The translations under genes and the position numbers were made by a program. From Amycolatopsis sp. A133 (GTDB lineage: Bacteria; Actinomycetota; Actinomycetes; Mycobacteriales; Pseudonocardiaceae): a DNA stretch of 64,000 nt. The notes below the pieces were generated by a model. It ran no database searches. It saw only the letters and a list, made by a program, of their open reading frames with translations, and was not told where the DNA came from. Shown here piece by piece: positions 1-8,433 of this stretch. Within the stretch, counting starts at the first letter, position 1. Each line of letters opens with the position of its first letter. Location of the stretch: contig NZ_JAVHJU010000003.1 of NCBI RefSeq assembly GCF_031082405.1, positions 3,219-67,218 of the forward strand, read 5' to 3'.

Positions 1-400
1 GCGAGGGTTTCGGGGTGGTCGTTGCCGAGGACCCGTTGAGCGCGAGTGAGGGTGTCCTGGTTGAGGTCGTGGGCCTGCTGATATTTCCCGAGCGCCCTGA
101 GGTCGAGGGCGAGGTTGTTGGCGATGGCGAGGGTTTCGGGGTGGTCGTTGCCGAGGACCCGTTGAGCGCGAGTGAGGGTGTCCTGGTTGAGGTCGTGGGC
201 CTGCTGGTACCTCCCGAGCGCCCTCAAGACGACAGCGAGATTGCCGGCGCTGGCGAGGGTTTCGGGGTCGTCGTCGCCGAAGGCACGTCGGGAGCGAGTG
301 AGGGTGTCCTGGTTGAGGTCGTGGGCCTGCTGGTACTCCCCGAGCGCCCTCAAGACGACAGCGAGATTGCTTGCAGTGGCGAGGGTACTGGGATGGTCGA
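1..400 (-). repeat. 126-bp tandem repeats encoding near-identical TPR units
   Basis: The phrase ggtgtcctggttgaggtcgt recurs at about 51, 177 and 303, a period of exactly 126 bp (42 codons). The units are nearly identical at DNA level, including third positions, and sit in the NLR's TPR region. Such identity points to recent duplication or gene conversion, as expected for a sensor domain that changes specificity. More units probably lie left of base 1. Confidence 0.9.
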
Positions 401-2306
401 CGCCCTCAGCCTCCCGGAATAGCTCGTAGCTTCGGGAGAACAGCGGCATGGCAGCTCGAGGATCGCCGCGACTCTGGAGATACGTAGCCGTGCGGTCGAG
501 CAAATAGGCGACGTCGCAGACTACGGGCTGCAGGTCACGGCAGATGTCGGTCACGGTGAGGAGATGCGGCACCAGCGGCCGCCAAAGCGGCCATATGGAT
601 GGATTGCCCCAGGGGCTGACCGGAGGAAGCCCCGCGCGAAGTACCCGAACGACAACTACTGGCCAACTGTCGCCGGTAACGGGTGCGTCGTTTTTGGTCC
701 GTGCACGCAGCAGAGCCGCCGGAACGCGGTGCAGTTGCACGGTGGTCGCCGTGACATCGGCGAGGCCACGCACACGTAGAACGGCGACGAGGTCGGCGAA
801 TGCCAACGGATCCCGGACGACTGATGCCAGTTCCTCCGGCAGTTTGTCGGCCTGCTGGGTCAGCAGCGTGAGGGGTACAGGTACTGGAGCCAGCCATGCC
901 ACACAGGTCAATGCAAGCAGGGCTGCGGGATGGTCGTGGGCAAGCCTGTCGAACGATAGCGCCCACGACGCGGCAACTGAGGTCTGATTGCCGCTGGTCT
1001 GCTCGTGGCGTGCCAGCAGTTCTTCGGCGCGTTCGTTGAGCAGCGTCAGGTAGGTGTCGGCGGTCCAACCGGTGACGGAAAGGAACCAGCCAGCTTGGTC
1101 GACCGCCAGCGGCAGGTCGCCCAGCGCGTCTGCGATTCGATCGGCGTCAGAATAGGGCAACTCGGGCAGGTGGGTCAGCAGCACTTCGACCGATTCGGGA
1201 CGCGTGAACTCTCGCACCGGCAGCGTTGCGCCGACCCCGGCCCAGTTTGGATTACGCGAGGTGATGATCACGTGGCCATCGCCGCCGGGCAGGAATGGTT
1301 GCAGTTTGGTGGCGTCTTCGGCATTGTCGAACACCAACAGCCAGCGGTTCCGAGAGCGCAGTGTTCCTTGCAGCCGGGCCACTGCGGCATTGGTCGAATC
1401 TTGCTCGGTCGCGAGGTCCAGTGTCCGGGCGAGGTCGGCCAAGCGTCCGGCGATGAGGCCCGGATCTTCCGACGGAATCCACCAAGCCATGTCGTAGTCG
1501 CTGCCGAAGCGATGTGCGTATTCCAACGCTGTGGTGGTCTTGCCGATTCCGCTCATCCCATGTACTGCCTGTACCACCGTCGGCTGCCCGGTCTGGAGCG
1601 ATTCGTGCAGGTCAGCCAGCAAGCCTTCGCGACCTGTAAACTCCACCGTGCGACCCGGGATTCCCCAGATCCGGCCGGCAGGCATCGATTGCTGCTGGGG
1701 ACGGGGAAGTTCAGTCAAAGCCTGGAACAACGCAGTTTCCAGCTGGTCGGGCGTGGAGACCGTCTGGAGTGTGATCCCGCTTCCCCGTAACCGCTGCCGG
1801 AACGCCTCTTGGCGGTCGCCGTGCTGCGGGTCACTGAACAAGGCGCGCGGGCCCTCAGTGTCGTCGTCTAGCAGGAACACCAACCGTGGCAGCCCGGCCG
1901 TGGTCGCCGTCTGGAATTCCTGTTCGGTGTACGACACGTCCGTGCGGCCGCGAACCAGCGAGCCGTAGCAGAACCCGGCGAGCAAGACATAGACGTCGGC
2001 CTCGGCCAACTTCTCAAGATCCACCTGCTCGGGAGTGACATCCCGGGCCGTGAAGTAGGCCATGTCCGCTACCGCGTCACCAGCCCGCGTCACTGCCGAC
2101 TCCATAGCTTCGACGAAAGACCTTGTCTTCGGTAGCTTGCGGAGCTCACTTGTGTGGCTGAGGAAGACTCGCCGAGCCAGCGACTTCTTCGCCTGATCCG
2201 GCCACAGCGAAGCCCACGTAACTCGCGGGTGGACGTGAATCGTGTTGCCATTGCCGATTTGTACCGCCTGGCTGCGATCGACCTCGACCCGAGGATCCGG
2301 TGTCAT
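1..2306 (-). CDS. NLR-type STAND protein: amyloid motif, DUF4062, NB-ARC, TPR (3'-truncated by window edge)
   Basis: Reading runs leftward from an ATG at 2306 and is still open at base 1, so about 768 codons are visible and the C-terminus is missing. Residues 14-26 hold the short motif AVQIGNGNTIHVH, which matches the C-terminus of the gene just upstream. Next comes a DUF4062-like domain (about 46-140, beginning RRVFLSHTSELRKLP). The NB-ARC NTPase follows, with P-loop GMSGIGKTTT at about 250-259 and Walker B-like LLVFDNAED near 325. Tetratricopeptide repeats of 42 residues start at about 610 (core YQQAHDLNQDTLTR). STAND proteins of this kind are cytosolic sensors that oligomerise with ATP once the repeats detect a trigger. 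I infer that oligomerisation templates amyloid folding of the upstream effector. The gap to that gene is 18 bp. An in-frame GTG at 2315 is an alternative start; there is no strong ribosome site, which fits translational coupling. Confidence 0.9.
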   Translation of the reverse strand, partial: MTPDPRVEVDRSQAVQIGNGNTIHVHPRVTWASLWPDQAKKSLARRVFLSHTSELRKLPKTRSFVEAMESAVTRAGDAVADMAYFTARDVTPEQVDLEKLAEADVYVLLAGFCYGSLVRGRTDVSYTEQEFQTATTAGLPRLVFLLDDDTEGPRALFSDPQHGDRQEAFRQRLRGSGITLQTVSTPDQLETALFQALTELPRPQQQSMPAGRIWGIPGRTVEFTGREGLLADLHESLQTGQPTVVQAVHGMSGIGKTTTALEYAHRFGSDYDMAWWIPSEDPGLIAGRLADLARTLDLATEQDSTNAAVARLQGTLRSRNRWLLVFDNAEDATKLQPFLPGGDGHVIITSRNPNWAGVGATLPVREFTRPESVEVLLTHLPELPYSDADRIADALGDLPLAVDQAGWFLSVTGWTADTYLTLLNERAEELLARHEQTSGNQTSVAASWALSFDRLAHDHPAALLALTCVAWLAPVPVPLTLLTQQADKLPEELASVVRDPLAFADLVAVLRVRGLADVTATTVQLHRVPAALLRARTKNDAPVTGDSWPVVVVRVLRAGLPPVSPWGNPSIWPLWRPLVPHLLTVTDICRDLQPVVCDVAYLLDRTATYLQSRGDPRAAMPLFSRSYELFREAEGVDHPSTLATASNLAVVLRALGEYQQAHDLNQDTLTRSRRAFGDDDPETLASAGNLAVVLRALGRYQQAHDLNQDTLTRAQRVLGNDHPETLAIANNLALDLRALGKYQQAHDLNQDTLTRAQRVLGNDHPETL

Positions 2307-2324
2307 CGGTTGCACCTGGCCGAA

Positions 2325-2684
2325 TCAGAATTTCAGGTGCATGGTGTTGCCTTCGCCGACGTGAACGCCCTGGCAGTCACGGATTCGCACATCGTACTTT
2401 TCCGCCTGCCCGACCTGCGCCAAGAGAGTCTGCGCGGCCACCAGCACGTCCTCGTCGTCCGCCGCACCCGCCGCGGTTAGCGCGGTCACGAGCTCGTCTC
2501 GATGCTCCCCGGGAGATTCCAGCAACGAAACGTCGGCCTGGTCGCCGCGGCTCAGTAGGCGCCGAACAGCGGTCTGTAAACCTACGTACCCGTCCCTCAC
2601 GGCAGCAGTCGCCGTATCCTTCATCCCCGCGGCCGCCCCCGCAGTTAGCGCCGTCACCACCAGTTCGACAGCCTCGACCGTCAT
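2325..2684 (-). CDS. Small helical effector with C-terminal RHIM-like amyloid motif (Bell-like)
   Basis: A 119-residue protein whose ATG at 2684 is preceded by AAGGGAG nine bases upstream. The first 90 residues are predicted helical and alanine/valine-rich, opening with a small-residue hydrophobic stretch (about 3-20) and followed by amphipathic helices. The last 15 residues carry GVHVGEGNTMHLKF. The N-terminus of the NLR encoded 18 bp downstream has the matching AVQIGNGNTIHVH. This is the arrangement described for bacterial amyloid signalling sequences, in which a helical 'Bell' effector, thought to attack membranes like fungal HeLo or MLKL domains, is nucleated by an NLR. The gene order, motif pair and helical domain are seen directly; the killing function is inferred. 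A second effector of the same plan lies at 46159-46545. Confidence 0.82.
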   Translation of the reverse strand: MTVEAVELVVTALTAGAAAGMKDTATAAVRDGYVGLQTAVRRLLSRGDQADVSLLESPGEHRDELVTALTAAGAADDEDVLVAAQTLLAQVGQAEKYDVRIRDCQGVHVGEGNTMHLKF

Positions 2685-2968
2685 CGCACACCACTCCCTT
2701 GAGAAGCTTGGCGTATATGCCCAAAGTCTCCTCGAACCGCCTCCGCGTTACGGCTACTTGATTTCAATGCACCGAAGCCGTCGGTGATAAAATCTCGACG
2801 CGGCGACTGGAAGCTGCTGAGGACCATCGCATTTGCTGACCTGCGCGATCGCCGGGGCGGCCGAGATGCGCCCAGGCGGCGGGTCCGTCCCAGGTCGCCG
2901 CCGTCGCGGTCGCAGACCAGTTTCCGGCCGCTCGGCAACCTCCGCGGGGTTCCTGACGTGCTGGAGAC

Positions 2969-3429
2969 ATGACGTCGTCGAGGTTCTGGCTGCCCGAGGC
3001 GGCCCTGTTGTGGCTCGCACTGGTGGTGCTGGTCGGCGGGCTCGCGGTGGTGTGGACCGGCGTCGCCATGGCCGCTTCGAGTTCAAGACCAAGCACGGCT
3101 ACCTGGCCGAGGAAGGCCTGAACCGCAACGGCCGTGACGTTTACGTGAGCTGGATGGCGCAGATGAAGTCTTCGGAGCTCCGGCTCTATCGCAGCTCAGG
3201 CCGGGGCTCTCGGGACTACGACTCGTACGACCCATCACGAAATGCGTATCAGCAAGCAAAGGGGCAACGCGAGGACCTGATCGGCTGCGGGCTGTCCGAC
3301 GCAAAACTCATCTGGTACTTCGAAGAAAAGGAGGCTGCCGAGCACGCCAAGCGCCCGCTGGCCGGAACAGTGGACGAGGTCCTCCACGCATCGTGGGATC
3401 GGCCACGGAAGCGGCGTAATCCACGCTGA
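2969..3429 (+). pseudogene. Small membrane-anchored protein of unknown function, frameshifted
   Basis: An ATG at 2969, behind CTGGAG, opens a frame with one clear transmembrane helix (LLWLALVVLVGGLAVVW, residues about 13-29), but it ends near 3120 and loses coding character after about 3070. From there the -1 frame reads a convincing charged domain (FEFKTKHGYLAEEGLNRNG onward to 3429, with conserved-looking YVSWMAQM and LIWYFEEKEA). The simplest reading is one protein, membrane anchor plus soluble domain, broken by a single-base frameshift near 3070. A longer open frame from 2833 also covers the second part, but its first 80 codons are arginine-rich noise. I do not recognise the family. A sequencing error or a programmed -1 shift would also explain the pattern. 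Confidence 0.45.
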
Positions 3430-3658
3430 GCGCTGGAACGCGTGGGCGGCCTGTGCGGTGATCTTGGTTCGGGAACGGAAGTCGCCGTGCCCGGCGTGCG
3501 CGTCGGCGTAGGCGGGGATCTTCGACGACGTCGCTGGGTCGGAGAACAGCCGTACCCCGCGCGCACCGTCGTACCAGGCCCGCTTCGGCGAGCAGGTGGG
3601 TTTGGCGTTGGGTGCTCTGCTCGTCGGTAGACAGCCGCGGGTAGACCAGCTCCGCCAC
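3430..3658 (-). pseudogene. Serine recombinase (resolvase) N-terminal relic
   Basis: From a GTG at 3658 the minus strand reads VAELVYPRLSTDEQSTQRQ, the start of a resolvase/invertase catalytic domain (consensus YARVSTDEQ, with the nucleophilic Ser). After about 30 codons the frame is lost, and another frame continues with ARGVRLFSDPATSSKIPA, again resolvase-like. No helix-turn-helix follows. This is a decayed fragment. The bases between 3659 and 3992 hold no gene I can support. Confidence 0.7.
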
Positions 3659-3992
3659 GACCCCGCCGCCTCTCCGACCGCCGATGGGGGCGGTCACCGA
3701 GAGTTCTACCTGTCGGCAATTCGGATCGGATTGCACTGGATCGCGGCGGCGCTGTTCCCATGATCGACCTGATTTTACCCCGGTCCGATGACGGTCCTGG
3801 CCGCGTGTCGTCAGAGGGTCCCTTGATGACAGTTCGTGCGGCGGCTGAAAAACGCCACAGTGGGGCCCCGTAGCCGGCCGATCGGCGGGGGTGGGCGGTT
3901 GTTCGCGTCGGCCAGACGATCGTTTTCCGATCATCTTGATCGCCCCCGGCGCAATCGCCGCGCTCCCGAGCCTTGCGCCGTCGGCAGGATAC

Positions 3993-5174
3993 CTAGCGCG
4001 AGCTGGCCGCCGCGGCCACGAGCTTCTTCGGCTTGCTCTTCTTGCACTTACCCTTCTTGCATTCCTCGCCCGGTAGGCAGCATCCTCTGGCGCAGGCCCG
4101 GTCAGGCGGGCAGCAACCCGACCGGGTGCATACCTCTCCGGGCGGGCAGACGTTTCCGCAGGTGATGCAATTGTTTGGGTCGGTGAGCGGATCGATGCAC
4201 AGCGAGTCGCAGCAGATCTTATTGAGGTCGCACGGGCAGTCGCAGCATCCGCAGTTGGCTGCATTGAAGGCCGTGTTGATGCAGACCTCGTGGCAGCAGG
4301 CCGCATCCGTGCCCGTGCAGGTGTTGTTGCAGGCGCCGCAGTGGTCGATGTCGTTCAGGCTCTCGCAGAAGAACAGGTCGCTGCCGGGCAGCGGGCAACA
4401 CGCCTCGCCCGGGCCGCAGACGTCGTCGCAGCCGAAACAGTTGTCGTTGGTGCCAATGGTGGTGCACCGATCGTGGCAGCACTCCTCTCCGGACAGGCAA
4501 CAGTGCTGGCCGCACCTCGGGCCCACGGTCGACACCGCGAGCGCCGCTGCTACGCCAGCCGCGTCCGCCGAGCAGCAGAACGTCGCCGGGTCGTAGCACG
4601 TGCCGTTGCAGCACTGCTGCCCGGCGGGGCAGCAGTGCGCGCCGCACGGCACGCACGAGGCGCACCCGCCATCCACGCACACCTGCCCCGGCGGGCAGCA
4701 GGTGGCGAAGCCGGTGGCATCGACGCAGCAGGTCTCGGTCGCCTGGCAGGCGCGCGTGCCGGTGGGTCCAGCCGTACCCGGGCCGCAACACTGCATGGCC
4801 AGGCCCAGTGGTCCGCAGATGGGGTCGCAGAAGTTCGTTGTGGGGTCGTAGCAGAACCCGCCGCGGCCGACCACATCGCAGCACGCCTGACTCGGCGTGC
4901 AACAGTCCGGATGCGTCGCCAGGGAGCCGCAGTCGCTCAGCGGCGGCTGGCAGAACGCGGCCCACGCGGGTGTGGGGCGCAGGCCGACGAGGGCGGCGGT
5001 ACCAGCCGCTGTCAGCCCGCCCAGCCAGCCGAGCACCTGCCGGCGGGTTGCTGGCTCGCCGAAACGCCAGCCTGACCGCGCATCGCGGCTCTCCGCGCGT
5101 TCCCTGTCGGCCTTTGCGATGCGCACCGCGAACTGATCGAAGAAGTCGTCCATCTCCGGGACTGCCTCATCCAT
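3993..5174 (-). CDS. Tat-exported protein with about 64 cysteines (STIG1-like repeats)
   Basis: A 393-residue protein. A twin-arginine signal sits unusually deep (RRQVLGWLGG at 44-53, then a hydrophobic stretch and AWA at 70-72 as the probable cleavage site), after an acidic cytosolic leader. The mature part has about 64 cysteines, mostly as CC pairs in repeats such as CCPxGxxC and DPNNCxxCGNVC, like the STIG1-type Cys-rich repeats seen in actinobacteria and myxobacteria. It ends in a lysine-rich tail (KKGKCKKSKPKK). The start codon overlaps by eight bases the stop of the MauE-thioredoxin gene upstream, so both are one transcript. Tat export lets the protein fold before crossing; the dense cysteines imply many disulfides, which the partner probably forms or repairs. 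Its biological role is unknown. Confidence 0.88.
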   Translation of the reverse strand: MDEAVPEMDDFFDQFAVRIAKADRERAESRDARSGWRFGEPATRRQVLGWLGGLTAAGTAALVGLRPTPAWAAFCQPPLSDCGSLATHPDCCTPSQACCDVVGRGGFCYDPTTNFCDPICGPLGLAMQCCGPGTAGPTGTRACQATETCCVDATGFATCCPPGQVCVDGGCASCVPCGAHCCPAGQQCCNGTCYDPATFCCSADAAGVAAALAVSTVGPRCGQHCCLSGEECCHDRCTTIGTNDNCFGCDDVCGPGEACCPLPGSDLFFCESLNDIDHCGACNNTCTGTDAACCHEVCINTAFNAANCGCCDCPCDLNKICCDSLCIDPLTDPNNCITCGNVCPPGEVCTRSGCCPPDRACARGCCLPGEECKKGKCKKSKPKKLVAAAASSR

Positions 5175-6687
5175 GTGCCGGTAATGCGGAACCGGGTCTA
5201 TCGTTCACCCCCGCTGTGTCGCCGTCGGACTCCCGGAGCAGCTCAAGGACGGGGCGAGCACCCACCACGACGGACGAGTCCACCATCCCGGCCGCGTCGA
5301 TCCTGACGGCCGACGGCGTCCCGGTCGCCCCGAACCGCTGTCCCGCCACGAAGCCCTCGTCGAGAAGGATCTCGGCCCGGAAGCCGAAGGCTCGATTGCT
5401 GTCCGGCTCACCGGTCGACACCAGGAGCACGTCGGGCCGGTCCGCGGTCCGGTCCTCCTCCCATCGGCGCAGGTCCTCGGCCATCCCGCGGCAGAAGCCG
5501 CAGGCCGGGTTCCAGAAGAGCAGCACCACAGGGTGCTCGCGGTGCCGCGGCAACCGCACCTGCTCGCCGTCGAGGCTCCGTAACGCCAGGTCAGGCGCCG
5601 GGCGGCCGATCGGGACAGCCTCGGGGGCGGGTCGCCGGGGTGGATCGGCCGTCGTCGCTCGGCGGACGAGGTGCCGGATGGCGTCGGCGCCCCCGGCGAC
5701 CGGGCTGCCGATGCGGCCCCCGCGCACCAGCACCGCCGCGGGCGTGCCGGTCACCCCGTACGCTTCCGCCACCTCCCGACCCCGCTGCACGTGGACCGAC
5801 GCGAGCCCGTGCCGATCCACGTCGCGCCGGAGCCGGGTGTCGTCCCGAGTGATAATCGTGATGCTCAGGCCGGCCGCGAACTGCCGTTGCCAGCGCGCGA
5901 GCTCCGGCATCAACTCACGGCATGGGCCGCACCCGGGATCGAGGAACACGAGCAGAACCGGGCCTGGCGCACACGACCAGGTCTCCGCCGGGACGCGGCG
6001 GTGGTCCAGATCCTCGAGATCGATGCCAGGAGCCATCGAGCCGACCGGCAATCCGGGCACCGCCGGTGTTGGAGACGGGGGTGGTGGTGGCGAGTGGTTC
6101 GCGTGCGCCCGCCCGGTGCTCTCGAGGGCCTCCACGCGCAGCAACAGCCGACCGTTCTGACGGAGCAGCTGGACGATCACCAGCGCCAGGCCGAGCACGG
6201 CGAGCGCCAGGACGAGCGCCGACACCAACGCGACGGACGCAACGGCCGGCGGTCGGTCCAGCCACTCCCAGGTCGACAGCGGTCCCGCCTCATGCCAGCC
6301 GGCGACGGCGACCACGGCAACACCGACCAGGACCGCGTTGCGGGCCAGGGTGCGCCACCCGATCGGCGAGGCGCTCAGCTGGCCGAAGCAGCGGCACGAC
6401 GCCTCACGGCCGGTCAGCAGCGACACGCCGACAACGGCCGTGAACAGGACGAGGAGCCCGGCGGCGGCGAAGCCGGCCGGCCCGGCGGTGGCGGGAACCA
6501 GGATCGTCCCGGCGACGGCCAGCTCGGCCAGGGGCAGCAGATAGCTGACCGGCCGCGCGATCCAGGGCGGCAACCCGAAACCGGCGACCATGTCCCGGGT
6601 TCCACCCGGATCGATCAGTTTCGCGATGCCGCTAATCGAGAAGACTCCCGCCAGGATCAGCCGGCTCATGAGCAGCATGGCGTCCAC
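5167..6687 (-). CDS. MauE-like membrane protein fused to two thioredoxin-like domains
   Basis: The start is GTG at 6687, seven bases after AAGGAG; an ATG three codons later lacks that spacing. The product is 506 residues. Residues 1-150 form a MauE/DoxX-like four-helix membrane domain with the family's CRCFG motif at about 98-102. Another helix follows at about 150-172, then a proline-rich linker. A first thioredoxin-like domain has CGPC at 253-256 and the cis-proline GTP near 315. A second has CGFC at 396-399 and a second GTP motif near the end. MauE and MauD are required for the disulfide-rich small subunit of methylamine dehydrogenase; here MauE- and MauD-like parts are fused and coupled to a Cys-rich Tat substrate. 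I infer a dedicated disulfide-forming or isomerising machine facing the outside. Confidence 0.9.
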   Translation of the reverse strand: MDAMLLMSRLILAGVFSISGIAKLIDPGGTRDMVAGFGLPPWIARPVSYLLPLAELAVAGTILVPATAGPAGFAAAGLLVLFTAVVGVSLLTGREASCRCFGQLSASPIGWRTLARNAVLVGVAVVAVAGWHEAGPLSTWEWLDRPPAVASVALVSALVLALAVLGLALVIVQLLRQNGRLLLRVEALESTGRAHANHSPPPPPSPTPAVPGLPVGSMAPGIDLEDLDHRRVPAETWSCAPGPVLLVFLDPGCGPCRELMPELARWQRQFAAGLSITIITRDDTRLRRDVDRHGLASVHVQRGREVAEAYGVTGTPAAVLVRGGRIGSPVAGGADAIRHLVRRATTADPPRRPAPEAVPIGRPAPDLALRSLDGEQVRLPRHREHPVVLLFWNPACGFCRGMAEDLRRWEEDRTADRPDVLLVSTGEPDSNRAFGFRAEILLDEGFVAGQRFGATGTPSAVRIDAAGMVDSSVVVGARPVLELLRESDGDTAGVNDRPGSALPAHG

Positions 6688-6739
6688 GTCGTGACTCCTT
6701 AGGCCCTCCGGTTCGAGTATCCTCGGCCAGCGTCGTGAT

Positions 6740-6975
6740 CGGAAGGCGTGGTCGCGCGACATCGCGCTTGACGGGGGCACCCCGGGCGGCCAGTTCGTCT
6801 TCCACGTCTTCACCGCGCTCGCCGAGTTCCTCTGCAAGCTGTCGTCTCTAGCCCCCGCGAAGGGCTGGCTACCGTCAGGGCCTGCGGCCGCGTCGGCGGC
6901 CGCCCCACCATCATCAACGCCGACCTGATCCGCTCCGCCCGCGACCTGCCCGTGCAAGTCGAGGCCAGGTTGTGA
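6740..6975 (+). pseudogene. Serine recombinase C-terminal relic
   Basis: The plus strand reads DGGTPGGQFVFHVFTALAEF, the conserved helix E region of resolvases (usual form TPGGRLVFHVFAALAEF). It then shifts frame near 6850 and continues REGLATVRACGRVGGRP, the linker into the helix-turn-helix, stopping at 6975. It is the complementary half of the relic at 3430-3658 but lies on the other strand, so the two bracket the Cys-rich/MauE operon. Confidence 0.7.
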
Positions 6976-7018
6976 AGTCGGAAGCGGCGGATTTCACGGA
7001 ATTCTCCCCGGTTATTGA

Positions 7019-7163
7019 GGGGTAGGGCAAATGTGGCGGAGTCTTGGGTGATAAAGGGGGTTCTAACCGCCCTTGCCACTCAAGACCCCACTCGGTCCAG
7101 AGCCACACCGCGAAGCCTCCTGCACGGCGAAGACTCAGTCTTGCCACATTTGACTTGCCCTCC
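7019..7163. repeat. Imperfect inverted repeat, possible element ends
   Basis: AGGGCAAATGTGGCGGAGTCTT at about 7024-7045 is mirrored by the reverse complement of 7131-7162, with small insertions in the right copy (AGGGCAAgtcAAATGTGGC). The arms are about 90 bases apart. The spacer holds no gene. It may be the end of a lost insertion sequence or a MITE-like unit; the evidence is only the pairing itself. Confidence 0.4.
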
Positions 7164-7168
7164 TATAG

Positions 7169-7639
7169 ACGTTCACCGAGCCGGAAGTACCGTGGCTCGG
7201 CGTCGGTTTCGCCTGGTAGGCCCCAGCGATCGAGGAGCTGACCTTCGGCTCGCGTCCGGGCCAACCAGACAGTGTCGACCTCGGCGGCGGCGCGCCGCTC
7301 GGCCCCCGAAACCGCCGGATCGAACCCTCCGGGGTCACCAGCTGCTGGCACAGGATCTACCGCGCGAACCTCGACATCGGAGGCATCGACTACGACACCT
7401 GCACCACCTGCCGGTGCGTGATGCTCGGCGAGATCGGCCTGATCGATAACGAGCAGCGGCGCAGGGTCGGAACCCGGGTGCTCGAGCACCTGCGCACGCC
7501 CATCCCCGGGTACCGCTGGTTCATCACACCGGAGAAGACGTCCTCGCGTCCATTCTCGACGGGCATCCGTGCGGCCCATCCCGGCGAGTACCTCGTCGGC
7601 GCGACCAAGCATGCCGGCTGCACTCACATACTGTTCTGA
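7169..7639 (+). pseudogene. Decayed unknown gene, possibly acetyltransferase-like
   Basis: One frame is coherent from about 7169 to the TGA at 7639, reading TEPEVPWLGVGFAW, an in-frame TAG, then IEELTFGSRPGQPDSVDLG onward to TKHAGCTHILF. It has four cysteines around TCTTCRC and a NEQRRRVGTRVLEHL segment that recalls, weakly, the acetyl-CoA-binding loop of GNAT enzymes. No start codon precedes the first part, and the stop interrupts it; only the last 73 codons could still be translated from an ATG at 7418. I treat it as a broken gene whose function is not recognised. Confidence 0.45.
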
Positions 7640-7755
7640 ACGCAGCCTCATCCGCGCGACCGCGGTAGCCGTAGAACCAGCCCTGAAGTTCGCCACCGAC
7701 CTGCAGCTATCGTGACTGAAACGTGGGCGGTCGTCTGTTGACGGTGACGTTGCTG

Positions 7756-8433
7756 TCAGATCTCCGGTCTGTCTGCAACTGTGGCGGGCAGGTCAAGATC
7801 GATGACGTGGGTCCAGGTGTACGTCCCAAACCGACAGATGACGGACAGCTGCAAGGGGCTCGTTCGGTACCGCTGACGCCACGACCTGAGGTCGGTCCAG
7901 CGCGGTGACAGAGACGGCTCAAGTATCCGGACGATTGGAGTCCCTTTGACGGCCGGCACGCCCGGAGTTGCTCGCCCGAGAGAGTCGGCGTCGTCTACGT
8001 GCGGGCGGAATCGCAGCGGTCCCCAAATCACCGATGCCAACTCTTCCTCAGTGGGACCACCTGCGATGCCTGCCGCGTGCGGGTAATCGTCGCGAATCCG
8101 GATTTCGACGCTGTCCAACATTGGCAGTTCGATCGGACCGGTGAGCGTCAAAGTCAATCTCAAGAGGTCGTTGGCTTCATCTGGTGAATACGCCGTCAGA
8201 GCAACTGACAGCTGCGGCGCGAGTTCGCCGTAGCGGCGGCTCTGTTCAATTTTCAGCATCGCGTCAGCCGCAGCAGCGGCGTCCTTCGACGCAACCGCCG
8301 AAGTTCGGCTCGCGTCCCGGGCGTGCCGACCGATCAGGTACGCCAGCACCGCGACGACGACGCCGGCGATCGCGGCGACAGCGCCCGCGATGCCCGCGAT
8401 CGCCGACCATTCCGCTGCGCGATCAGCATTCAT
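7756..8433 (-). CDS. Membrane-anchored protein of unknown function
   Basis: 225 residues starting at an ATG (8433). One N-terminal transmembrane helix (about 10-34, AIAGIAGAVAAIAGVVVAVLAYL) is followed by a short helical stalk (to about 65) and a soluble domain that looks beta-rich (PQLSVALTAYSPDEANDLLRL; VICRFGTYTWTHVIDLDLP). Small N-terminal anchors plus a beta domain of this size are common among uncharacterised actinobacterial proteins. It stands alone on the minus strand, with decayed genes on both sides, so context says little. Confidence 0.7.
   Translation of the reverse strand: MNADRAAEWSAIAGIAGAVAAIAGVVVAVLAYLIGRHARDASRTSAVASKDAAAAADAMLKIEQSRRYGELAPQLSVALTAYSPDEANDLLRLTLTLTGPIELPMLDSVEIRIRDDYPHAAGIAGGPTEEELASVIWGPLRFRPHVDDADSLGRATPGVPAVKGTPIVRILEPSLSPRWTDLRSWRQRYRTSPLQLSVICRFGTYTWTHVIDLDLPATVADRPEI

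Noticed and set aside
1..400. Possible CRISPR or minisatellite
   Set aside because: The 126-bp period equals three TPR helical-repeat codon blocks in frame; no short repeat/spacer structure.
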